Positions 1 through 7,628 of a stretch of 64,000 nt of DNA are shown here, in pieces. The notes under the pieces were generated by a model. That model saw nothing but the letters and a program-made list of their open reading frames with translations. It was not told the origin of the DNA and did no database searches. Source of the DNA: Actinoplanes sp. NBRC 103695 (GTDB lineage Bacteria; Actinomycetota; Actinomycetes; Mycobacteriales; Micromonosporaceae). Made by a program: the position numbers and the translations under genes. The stretch is taken from contig NZ_BSTL01000001.1 in assembly GCF_030269485.1 (NCBI RefSeq), positions 122,892-186,891 on the forward strand. Reading direction: 5' to 3'. Positions within the stretch are counted from its first letter, which is position 1; the number at the start of each line of letters is the position of its first letter.

Positions 1-144
1 CGCCTGTCCTGACCGTCCCGCCTGTCCTGACCGTCCCGCCTGTCCTGACCGTCCCGCCTGTCCTGACCGTCCCGCCTGTCCTGACCGTCCCGCCTGTCCT
101 GACCGTCCCGCCTGTCCTGACCGTCCCGCCTGTCCTGACCGTCC
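1..144. repeat. 18-bp tandem repeat, eight copies
   Basis: Eight head-to-tail copies of CGCCTGTCCTGACCGTCC begin at base 1, so the array probably extends to the left of the window. The copies read as identical. There are no unique spacers, so this is a simple tandem repeat and not a CRISPR array. It lies downstream of the VOC gene at 241-918, which is read toward it. No convincing gene covers it. Confidence 0.95.
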
Positions 145-219
145 CGTCCGCGTCGGCGTGCCGGCTCGCCCGCGCCAGATCGCCGTCCGCGTCGGCGTGC
201 CGGCTCGCCCGCGCCAGAT
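145..219. repeat. Two direct copies of a 36-bp unit
   Basis: A unit starting CGTCCGCGTCGGCGTGCC and ending GCGCCAGAT occurs at 145-180 and again at 184-219, a 39-base period. It directly follows the 18-bp array and may be a second, shorter repeat of the same expansion-prone intergenic region between genes ending at 241 and those left of the window. Confidence 0.85.
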
Positions 220-240
220 GGCTGTCCGTTCCGTTCGTGC

Positions 241-918
241 CTACTCCCGGTCGCGGCCCTGCCAGGTGGTCACGCAGGCCTCGTTGCCCTCAGGGTCGGC
301 GAGCACCCAGAAGGACGGGGCTCGGGCGTCGGACAGCAGGCGGCCGCCGGCGGCAAGCGTGGCCTCGATGCGCCGGGCCGCCTCGTCGTGCGGGACCGAG
401 ACGTCGACGTGGAAGCGGTTGCGCTGGGGGCGCGGCTCGTCCATCTGCTGAAACCACACCGCGGGCCCCTGACCGACCGGGTCGGCGAGATCGCCGTGCT
501 CCTCCGTGTAACCGAGCACCGCGGCCCAGAACGGCCGGATCGCGGCGATGTCGAGCGCGTCGATGCAGATCTCGATCAGCTGCACCGACCGCGCCGCGCC
601 GGCGCCGATCTCCGGCGAGGTCCGCAGCCCGAGCTCCTGCACCACGGACGAGACCCGGTGGGCGAGCTCGACGTCGCGCCCGGTCACCCACGACTGCTCC
701 CGCGACTGCAGAGTCAGGACGACCCGATCGGGCCGGACGTCGGCGTCCAGATGAGCGTCCGCATGATCGCCGCAGACCGCCACCGCGCGCGACACGACCT
801 CGGCCGCCTGAACCAGCGAGGCGACCGTCACCGACGTCCGCAGCGTGCCCAGCAGAAACCGCCACCCCTGCTCGCCGACGGCCTCCGAGGCCGCCAGTCT
901 GGTCAGCGCCTGTTCCAT
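241..918 (-). CDS. VOC (glyoxalase/bleomycin-resistance fold) family protein
   Basis: A 225-residue protein. The ATG at 918 is chosen because GGAGG sits about seven bases upstream; the reading frame stays open far beyond it but that extension has no protein character. Residues 1 to about 105 form an N-terminal part not typical of single VOC domains. The C-terminal part (about 110-225) is a VOC domain of the glyoxalase_6 type, with the ending VLADPEGNEACV and a metal-ligand-like RFHVDV segment. The substrate cannot be told. The protein has a close architectural relative at 37704-38315, with the same LADPEGNEACV signature and the same unusual N-terminal extension. No partner gene is obvious. 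Family assignment is firm; function is not. Confidence 0.85.
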   Translation of the reverse strand: MEQALTRLAASEAVGEQGWRFLLGTLRTSVTVASLVQAAEVVSRAVAVCGDHADAHLDADVRPDRVVLTLQSREQSWVTGRDVELAHRVSSVVQELGLRTSPEIGAGAARSVQLIEICIDALDIAAIRPFWAAVLGYTEEHGDLADPVGQGPAVWFQQMDEPRPQRNRFHVDVSVPHDEAARRIEATLAAGGRLLSDARAPSFWVLADPEGNEACVTTWQGRDRE

Positions 919-1083
919 GCGCACCCCTCCAAAGATCGACACCGGACAGACGAAACCTAACCCGCGGGTACGACACTTCGGGAAGCTGTCCGATACTCGA
1001 TGGACCGGCGGGCGGGCGGCGAGCATGCCGGCCCAGGTAGACGGGCGCGAGCCCGAGGGCCTCGGCGAATCACGGGTCGGACG

Positions 1084-2038
1084 ATGACGGTCGGGCGGGT
1101 CCACGCGAAAGGCCCCACAGGCAGCGGGTTCTCGATCGCCACGGCGACGGGGCGCTCCAGCCGCGTCATGCTGACCGCCGCGCATGTCGTCCGCGACCGG
1201 GATCCGTCCTCGATCGTGTTCGTCCATCCGGACGGCCGCGGCTTCCCCGTCGAGCGGGTCGAGTCCGATGAGGACATCGACGTCGCCGTGCCGCACCTGC
1301 GGGCGGAGCTCGACGGGTTCGTCGCGGCCCGGGTCCGCGACCGGCTCGCGTGGCAGGTCGACGCGCGTCCGCGCGACAACGATCCGCGGCTGACCGGCGA
1401 GGTCATCGACAGCAGGCGCCTGTTCAGCAAGTCCGGCGGGCGGGACGTCCGGGTCGTCCAGCTGCGCGCCCACGAGGCGATCGGCGACTACCAGGGGTAT
1501 TCGGGCAGCCCGGTGATGCTCGGACTGACGGAGTCCCCGCCGGTCCTCGGGGTGCTGATCGAGCAGCTTCGCTGACGTACGAAGGTCGCGTCGGGACAGC
1601 AGAAGCCGCCGGCGGGCAACGTCCTCTACGCCATCGCGATCCAGGACGTGCTCGCCCGATCCGCCCGGCCGCGACCCGGACAGCGGCCGGCCCGTCGCCG
1701 ACCTCGCCGCATTCCAGCGGGAACGGACCCGCGTCGTCCTGCTCGGGCGGCCCGGCGCCGGCACCGGGCGGGAGATCGGCTGGGGTGCGAACGTCAGCGA
1801 GCTGCTGACCGCCCGCCTCGACGACATCCGCGACGCGATCCGGGCGGGTGCCGCCTCGGTGGCTGCCGGGCTGGGCGACCTGCCCACGGCGCGGGATTGG
1901 GAGGTCGCCAAGGTGGAGGAGGCCTTCGGCATCACGCTGGCCGCCGAGGCCGGTGTCATCCTGTCGAAGGCCTCCACCGAGGCGACCGACGTGACGATCA
2001 CGTTCGCCCGGACCGACCTCGCCGCCGGCAAGCCTTGA
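1084..2038 (+). pseudogene. Trypsin-like serine protease with C-terminal Trypco1 domain, disrupted
   Basis: From the ATG at 1084 the sequence encodes a chymotrypsin-fold protease domain with a full triad: His34 in TAAHVV, Asp66 in DIDVAV and Ser140 in GYSGSP. A TGA at 1573-1575 stops it after EQLR, where homologous wording would have Trp (TGG to TGA). The same frame then continues sensibly (GNVLYAIAIQDVL) to about 1655, after which the sense moves to the +1 frame. That frame encodes a segment ending AFGITLAAEAGVILSKAS, typical of the trypsin-co-occurring domain 1, and stops at 2036-2038. So one gene carries a nonsense change and a frameshift. Such proteases occur in actinobacterial NTPase-linked conflict systems. 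There is no signal peptide. Either a pseudogene or two sequencing errors; a shortened protease of 163 residues could still be made. Confidence 0.75.
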
Positions 2039-2039
2039 C

Positions 2040-2217
2040 GGCGCCGCGTCTCCGGAGAGGCCGCGGCTGGTCGGCGCCGCGTCTCCGGAGGGGCCGCGGC
2101 TGGTCGGCGCCGCGTCTCCGGAGGGGCCGCGGCTGGTCGGCGCCGCGTCTCCGGAGGGGCCGCGGCTGGTCGGCGCCGCGTCTCCGGAGAGGCCGCGGCC
2201 GGTCGGCGCCGCGTCTC
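2040..2217. repeat. 33-bp tandem repeat, five full copies plus a part
   Basis: Units beginning GGCGCCGCGTCTCCGGAG start at 2040, 2073, 2106, 2139 and 2172, with a 13-base remnant at 2205. Copies differ at one or two bases (GAGAGG or GAGGGG). Each unit can fold, since CGCGGC pairs with the following GCCGCG, and CTCCGGAG is a palindrome. The array fills the gap between two genes read toward each other and touches the stop codon of the transporter at 2216. It may act as a transcription end region; this is inference. Confidence 0.93.
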
Positions 2218-3607
2218 AGGTGAGGGTGAGGGTGACGAGGCCGCGGCCGACCAGGCCGGCGCCGACGATCAGGATCAGCGCGGCGGTGATCGGCGGGACG
2301 GCCGTGCGCCAGCGGCGCAGGTGGGTGAGGCGGCCCTCGAGGCGGTCGCGGATCCTGATCAGGAGCAGGCCGGCCGCGGTCAGGGTGGCCGCCATGCCCG
2401 CCCCGTAGGCGAGGACCAGCAGGACGCCGAAGACGGTCCGGCCCAGCGCCGCCGCGCCGAGCAGCACGATCAGCGCGGACGGGCTCGGGACCAGACCGCC
2501 CGCGATGCCCATTCCGGCGAGGCTCCACCTGCCCGGGCCGTGGCTGTGTCCGTGGTCGTGCCCGTGGTCGTGGTCGTGGTTGTGGTTGTGGGAATGATGA
2601 CGGTGGCCGGTGGCCCGCTTGCGCAGGGCACCGATCAGGGCGCCGGCCCCGATCGTCGCGACGATCAGCCCGCTCGCCACACCCAGGTAGCCCAGGATCG
2701 TCTCGCCCGCGATGCCCGCCACGGTCGTCAGCACCAAGCCGAGTACGAGCACGCCACCGGTGTGGGTGACCGTCACCGTCGCGCCCACGGCCACCGCGTC
2801 ACGCGGGCGTCCGCGGCGCCCGGCGAGGTAGGCCGCCATCACCGTCTTGCCGTGCCCCGGCAGCGCGGCATGCCCGGCTCCCAGCAGCAGCGCCAGCAGC
2901 ACACCGACCATACCGACCCACGGCGTGATCTCCCGGTCCCCGACCAGATCCTGCAGGTACCGTTCGGCGCCGGCCAGTGGGCCACCGCTCGCGGACGGTG
3001 AGCCCGGCCCACTGGCGGCCGGGGGAGCAGCCGCCGCGGAGCCAGTCCCGGCCGCCGTGCTGAACGACGCCGTCCGCACGTCCGGTGGCGTGGTCAGCAG
3101 GTCGGACGGATACGTCCGCAGCTCGTCGCTGATCCCGGCGACCGGCAGTGGCGACCCGGTCAACGCCGCCCCGGGTCCGGCGTTCGCCACCATCTCCCGC
3201 CACCCGATCCGGTCGTCCCGGAAGCGGTTGGCGACCTCGACGGCGCCGAGCGCGGCGGGACCGGTCAGACGGCACTCGAGACGGCTGGTCCGCAGGCCGC
3301 CCGCCCCGGCCGCGTAGGTCAGCGCGGACGACGTCACGGCCCAGACGACCGGGGAGCCGGCCGCGGTGACCGTGAAGGCGCGGGTGGCTTCGTCGCAGGT
3401 GGCGGGGGGATCCTGGAGCGTGGGCAGCTCGGCGATGTCGGCCGCCACGAGCGCGTCCAGGCGATCGGGGTGCACGGTCAGCTCCGCGTAGGTGTTGACC
3501 GAGAAGTTGCCCAGCGGGTGCGCGGACGCGGGCGCGGCGGGCAGCAGCACGCTCAGGGTCGCTACGGCCAGGGTTGTTACGGCCAGGGGGATCAGCGGGC
3601 GTTTCAT
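2216..3607 (-). CDS. NicO/RcnA-type nickel/cobalt transporter with extracytoplasmic N-terminal domain
   Basis: A 463-residue membrane protein. Residues 1-29 form a signal peptide ending in ASAHP. About 200 residues of extracytoplasmic domain follow, then the NicO membrane region with GHAALPGHGK, a motif of this family, and about six hydrophobic segments. Between segments lies a loop of about 25 residues, roughly 335-360, consisting almost only of His, Asp, Asn and Gly, which suits binding of Ni or Co. It is the last gene of a three-gene operon. Its ATG overlaps the stop of the TPR gene by four bases (ATGA at 3604-3607), so translation is probably coupled. Transport direction cannot be read from the sequence. 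Confidence 0.85.
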   Translation of the reverse strand: MKRPLIPLAVTTLAVATLSVLLPAAPASAHPLGNFSVNTYAELTVHPDRLDALVAADIAELPTLQDPPATCDEATRAFTVTAAGSPVVWAVTSSALTYAAGAGGLRTSRLECRLTGPAALGAVEVANRFRDDRIGWREMVANAGPGAALTGSPLPVAGISDELRTYPSDLLTTPPDVRTASFSTAAGTGSAAAAPPAASGPGSPSASGGPLAGAERYLQDLVGDREITPWVGMVGVLLALLLGAGHAALPGHGKTVMAAYLAGRRGRPRDAVAVGATVTVTHTGGVLVLGLVLTTVAGIAGETILGYLGVASGLIVATIGAGALIGALRKRATGHRHHSHNHNHDHDHGHDHGHSHGPGRWSLAGMGIAGGLVPSPSALIVLLGAAALGRTVFGVLLVLAYGAGMAATLTAAGLLLIRIRDRLEGRLTHLRRWRTAVPPITAALILIVGAGLVGRGLVTLTLT

Positions 3608-4905
3608 CGGTGGGCCTCCAGGGCGGCCAGGGCGCGGCGGGCGGTGGGCCCGTCGGCAGGGGAGAACCAGGGATTGAGGGCACGCACGCGGAGCAGATGG
3701 GCGCGCGCGGTGGTCCGGTCACCCACCGTCAGGGAGATCTGGGCGAGATGCCATGCGTACGCGGCTGAGGACGGCGCCCCGGCCACCGCGCGGTGGGCGT
3801 ACCGGAGAGCCTCCCTGTCCTGTCCGGACTGGTGGAGAGCTTGGGCCAGGGCGTCGGCCACGTCCGGGAAGGGGCGCCGGGCGAACTCGGCGCGGGCCAG
3901 CCGGACGGCCGTCGCATGGTCACCCCGCGCGAGGGCGAGCTGGGCGCCGGCCAGATCGTCGGTGCCGCCGTTGGCCTGGAAGACGCGGTGCGCGGCGTCG
4001 GCAAGATCCAGATTACGGTCCGCCTGCGCCGTCATACCGGCGTAATGCAGCAGCTGGGCGTACTCGAGAAGGGTGTCGGGGGTGGGTGTCCGGGTGGCGA
4101 CCTTGGCCGCGTCGGTGAGCGCCGCCGAGACGGAACCCCGCGCCGCCGCCACGCGCGAACGGCCCCGCAGCAACGGCTGATAGTCCGGGTGCGCTGTCAG
4201 ACCGGCGTCATACTCCGAGGCCGCACCGTCGAGGTCGCCGCGGTTCCAGGCCAGGTCGCCGAGCTGGTTGCGGCAGAAGGCGATGTCCGCGGGATCGGCC
4301 GCCGCCTCCAGCGCCTGGCGCATCAGTGTCTCCGCGCGTTCCGGCGAGCCGCGAAGTTCCAGGTCATAGGAGGCCCTTGCGTACGCGGCCAGTCCGGGCC
4401 GCAGGTCCAGCATCTTCTGAACCGCGGCCGTGGCGCCGGCCGCGTCACCCAGCTGGGTCGAGGCGTCGGCCAGCACGCCGTACGCATCGGCGTCGTAGGC
4501 GTTGGATCGCAGAGCGCGACGCGCGAAGGTCCGGGCCGCGCCGAAGTCGTGGCGCGCGTTGGCCAGCGCACCCAGGCCGACCAGCGCATCGGGGTTCGGG
4601 CGCACCGCCATCGAGCGCTTCAGCGCGCCCTCGGCCCGGGGGTAGAGGCTCGGGTCGGCGGTGACCCGGGCCCGCTCGACGTAGGCGACGCCGAGCGCCG
4701 CCCAGGTCTGGTGGTCGCGGGGCAGCTCGCGCAGCCGGTCCTGAGCCCGGGCGATGGCCTGGGCCTGCCGGTCGACGGGCGTTGCGGCAGCAGCGCCCGC
4801 CGACCGGACGACCGGCGGCGTCTCACGCGGGCCGAGGAACGCGCCGGCCGCGAACACGGCCAGGGCGGTCACCGACACGATCGAAACGGTCCGCAGGTGA
4901 GGCAC
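3604..4905 (-). CDS. Membrane-anchored TPR-repeat protein
   Basis: A 433-residue protein. A GTG at 4905 is preceded by GAGGAG at good spacing, only nine bases after the stop of the DUF4331 gene. Residues about 7-25 are a hydrophobic anchor. The rest is a helical array of tetratricopeptide repeats (for example WAALGVAYVERA and the LGDAAGATAAVQKMLDL segment), a scaffold for protein contacts outside the membrane. It sits between the DUF4331 gene and the transporter gene, with four-base overlap to the latter. By position it probably helps the other two assemble; that role is inferred. Confidence 0.85.
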   Translation of the reverse strand: MPHLRTVSIVSVTALAVFAAGAFLGPRETPPVVRSAGAAAATPVDRQAQAIARAQDRLRELPRDHQTWAALGVAYVERARVTADPSLYPRAEGALKRSMAVRPNPDALVGLGALANARHDFGAARTFARRALRSNAYDADAYGVLADASTQLGDAAGATAAVQKMLDLRPGLAAYARASYDLELRGSPERAETLMRQALEAAADPADIAFCRNQLGDLAWNRGDLDGAASEYDAGLTAHPDYQPLLRGRSRVAAARGSVSAALTDAAKVATRTPTPDTLLEYAQLLHYAGMTAQADRNLDLADAAHRVFQANGGTDDLAGAQLALARGDHATAVRLARAEFARRPFPDVADALAQALHQSGQDREALRYAHRAVAGAPSSAAYAWHLAQISLTVGDRTTARAHLLRVRALNPWFSPADGPTARRALAALEAHR

Positions 4906-4914
4906 GGCATCTCC

Positions 4915-6525
4915 TCAGACGCGGGCCCGGCGGCGAAGCCAGGCGAGGGTGACCAGGAAGAGGACGACGGCGACGGCGCCGACGCTCAGGGCGACGATCA
5001 GCCACATGTCCCGATCCGTGTCCTGATCCGCGGAGGCCGGTTTCAGGGCGACGGGTGCGGAAGCGGCAGGTGCCGGCGGCTCCGCCTTCACCGCCGGCTG
5101 CCGAGCGCTGTTCACGGCGGCCACGTTCGGCAGGGCAACGTACGGGAACGAAGCGCCGAACCGCTGGTCGTTGCCGTCCACCTTGTCGCCGGCGGCCAGC
5201 GCGTCGACCAGCTTGCCGGTCTGCGCCGCGCCCTCGACGGCCTGCAGCGAGATGTCCACGGCGTCGTCGGTGAGCCGGCGCCCGTTCGGGAAGCCCTGCA
5301 GGTCGCCGCCGAGCACGCCGAGCCGGTTGGGGACGGCCGCGACCGGCACGCCCAGGTTGAGCCGCAGCATTTCCGACGGCCGGAACCTGTCCGGGTTGAC
5401 GTCCTTGTTGTTGAGCTGCGAGTTCAGGTCGGCCTTGATCGGGCCCTTCGCCTTGGTGGTGATGCCGGTCAGGAAGATCTCCACCAGGTCGTCGCGTGGG
5501 GTGGCCGGCGCCGGGATCTTGTAGATGCCCTCGATCAGCTTGGGCAGTTCCGGGTCGGTGACGCGCCGCACGACCGCCGGGATGCCGGCGTCCTTGTCCG
5601 GTGACAGCGAGTTGAACGCGTCCTTCAGCCCGGCCGGAATGACCACCTCGTTGACCAGCGGGTTGCCCAGCCGCGACACCTGCACCCGGTCGCCCTTCAG
5701 CGTGGGGCTGGTGTCGCCGGTGATGCGGACCCGGTTGCGCTCGGTGGTGGTCCAGACGCCGACCACCGGGTTGCGCCCGGCGTCGCCGCGCATCGCCACG
5801 TCCTTGAACGGGACCTGGATCGCGATCGTGTTCACGTTGAAGCCGGCGAGGGTGTCCTGGCCGGTCTCGCTGAGGTCGCCGCCGTACAGCAGGTCGAAGA
5901 CCCGCAGGTCGAGGAAGAACGGGTCGTCGGCCTGGCCGGCGTAGAGCTTCCAGCCGCCGGGCAGCTGCACGGTGGCCTGGTCGCGTAGTGCCTGGTAGTT
6001 CGGCATCGAGGTGGCCCCGGTCCACGACGGCGCGACCGGCGCGTCCACGATCCGCTTCTTGAACGGCTGCCCGTCGAACGACGACTCCAGCGTGTAGGTC
6101 TGCCGGAACAGCAGGTTCTCGTCGTCCAGCGAGGTGACCGGGCCGTTGTTGTACAGGAACGTCCCGCCGCCGCGCCGGTCGACGTTGGAGAAGGTCCAGC
6201 GGAACACGGCGTCCGGTTTGGCGTCGCCGTCACTGTCCACATTGATCTTGTACGCGGCGTCGGTGGCGAACGGGTAGAAGTTCGGACCGCCGTTCGGCTC
6301 TTCGAACGGGATCCAGTTGGCGATCATGGTCACGTAGCCCGGCCGGTCCGGGCTGACGAAGGCGTACAGGTCGGTGTTGTCGGCGGCCGGGTCACTGGCG
6401 ATCAGCGGCGCCTCGCGGTGACTGGACGCGGTGCTCGCCGACGGGCCGAGCGTGAACACGGTGCCGGTCAGTAGAAGGCCGGTGGCGGCCAGCGCCGCGG
6501 CGGTGCGCTTTCGTCTGTCGGTCAT
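4915..6525 (-). CDS. DUF4331 family secreted/membrane protein
   Basis: A 536-residue protein with a signal peptide (about 1-34, ending before SSHREAP) and a single C-terminal membrane segment (about 505-530) followed by RRRARV, so it is predicted to be anchored with the bulk outside. The body is a DUF4331 domain, recognised by SHREAPLIASDPAADNTDLY near its start and the repeated beta-rich blocks. The function of this family is unknown. GGGAGGA stands before the ATG. It leads the operon DUF4331-TPR-NicO, an arrangement that suggests a surface module feeding or sensing a metal, though nothing in the protein proves metal binding. Confidence 0.88.
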   Translation of the reverse strand: MTDRRKRTAAALAATGLLLTGTVFTLGPSASTASSHREAPLIASDPAADNTDLYAFVSPDRPGYVTMIANWIPFEEPNGGPNFYPFATDAAYKINVDSDGDAKPDAVFRWTFSNVDRRGGGTFLYNNGPVTSLDDENLLFRQTYTLESSFDGQPFKKRIVDAPVAPSWTGATSMPNYQALRDQATVQLPGGWKLYAGQADDPFFLDLRVFDLLYGGDLSETGQDTLAGFNVNTIAIQVPFKDVAMRGDAGRNPVVGVWTTTERNRVRITGDTSPTLKGDRVQVSRLGNPLVNEVVIPAGLKDAFNSLSPDKDAGIPAVVRRVTDPELPKLIEGIYKIPAPATPRDDLVEIFLTGITTKAKGPIKADLNSQLNNKDVNPDRFRPSEMLRLNLGVPVAAVPNRLGVLGGDLQGFPNGRRLTDDAVDISLQAVEGAAQTGKLVDALAAGDKVDGNDQRFGASFPYVALPNVAAVNSARQPAVKAEPPAPAASAPVALKPASADQDTDRDMWLIVALSVGAVAVVLFLVTLAWLRRRARV

Positions 6526-6593
6526 GGTGGTCCTCCCCCAGGTGGTTCCTGCGCGAGGACTTCGCCGCCGCGGCGGCTACGGATCGGTCTCGG

Positions 6594-7628
6594 TCAACTT
6601 CCCGTCACTCGCCCATCCACGGAGGCTCCGGCTCCGAACCACGCTTTCGGGCCGAGCAAGGTCGATTCGGGTACGGGCTGACCGTCCAGCTTGCGCATCA
6701 GCAGTGACACGGCCTGCCGTCCCAGCTCCTCGGCCGGGATCAGCACCGCGGCGGTCAGCGGCGGCCACGCGCTCACGGCGACCTGGTCCGGGCAGATGGC
6801 CACCACCGACACGGCGTCCGGCAGAGCCGCGGCGATGTGCGCGAGCGCCGCCTCGTTGTGCACGACCACGCCCGTGACACCCGGATCGTCGTCGAGCAGC
6901 TGTTTCACCGCGGCCCGCGCGTCGTCAGGTGACTCGCCGCAGGGCCGTGCCGTGGCCGCGACCCGCAGCCGTCTCGCCGCGTCCAGGAAGCCGGCCCGCG
7001 TCCGGTGCGCGAAGCCGGTGTCCCGCTGGTAGACCACCGGCGGCGCCCCCAGCAGCGCGATCCGGGTGTGCCCGAGCTGCGCCAGATGTTCGGCGCAGCG
7101 CGCCCCCGCCAGGTGAAAGTCCAGGTCGACGCAGGTCAGCCCGGTCGGGTCGGCGGGAAACCCGATGAGTACGCTCGGCCGGCCCAGCTCCCGCAGCACC
7201 GGCACCCGCGCGTCGGACATCTCCACGTCCATGACCAGCACACCGTCCACCATGGCGCTGGCCGCGATCCGCCGCAGTCCGGCCGGCCCCTCGTCGGCGG
7301 TCATCAGCAGCACGTCGTGATCGGCCTGCCGCGCCGTGGTGACGACCGCCGTGACCAGCTGCATGAGCACGGGCAGGTGCATCCCGGTCCGCAGCGGCAG
7401 CACCATGGCGATGACGTTCGCCCGCCGGCTGGCCAGCGCCCGCGCCCCCGCATGCGGGTGGTAGCCCAGCTCGCCGATGCTGGCCAGCACCCGTTGTCGC
7501 GTGGTGGCGGAGATGGCCCGCTTGCCGGACAGGACGTAGGAGACGGTGCTGACCGCGACGCCCGCATGCCGCGCGACGTCGGAGATGGTCACCATGTCGG
7601 CGCGTTTCCCCTGGGGCGGCATCGTCAC
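6594..7628 (-). CDS. LacI-family transcriptional repressor of the GH3 operon
   Basis: A protein of about 344 residues. The helix-turn-helix begins at VTISDVARHAGVAVSTVSYV, followed by a periplasmic-binding-like sugar sensor domain. Translation may start at GTG 7628, which overlaps the GH3 stop codon (GTGA at 7625-7628), or at ATG 7622 or ATG 7592; the coupled GTG is taken here. It lies downstream of, and in operon with, the GH3 gene, so it would be produced together with the enzyme it controls. Its likely operator is the palindrome at 10353-10366. The inducer is presumably an oligosaccharide cleaved by the GH3 enzyme. Confidence 0.88.
   Translation of the reverse strand: MTMPPQGKRADMVTISDVARHAGVAVSTVSYVLSGKRAISATTRQRVLASIGELGYHPHAGARALASRRANVIAMVLPLRTGMHLPVLMQLVTAVVTTARQADHDVLLMTADEGPAGLRRIAASAMVDGVLVMDVEMSDARVPVLRELGRPSVLIGFPADPTGLTCVDLDFHLAGARCAEHLAQLGHTRIALLGAPPVVYQRDTGFAHRTRAGFLDAARRLRVAATARPCGESPDDARAAVKQLLDDDPGVTGVVVHNEAALAHIAAALPDAVSVVAICPDQVAVSAWPPLTAAVLIPAEELGRQAVSLLMRKLDGQPVPESTLLGPKAWFGAGASVDGRVTGS

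Noticed and set aside
241..2031. Minus-strand reading frame of 596 residues
   Set aside because: Only the part from 918 to 241 has protein character and a ribosome site; the rest is the shadow of the broken protease gene on the other strand.
1..2217. CRISPR-like repeats (18-bp and 33-bp arrays)
   Set aside because: Units follow one another without unique spacers and no cas gene is in the window.
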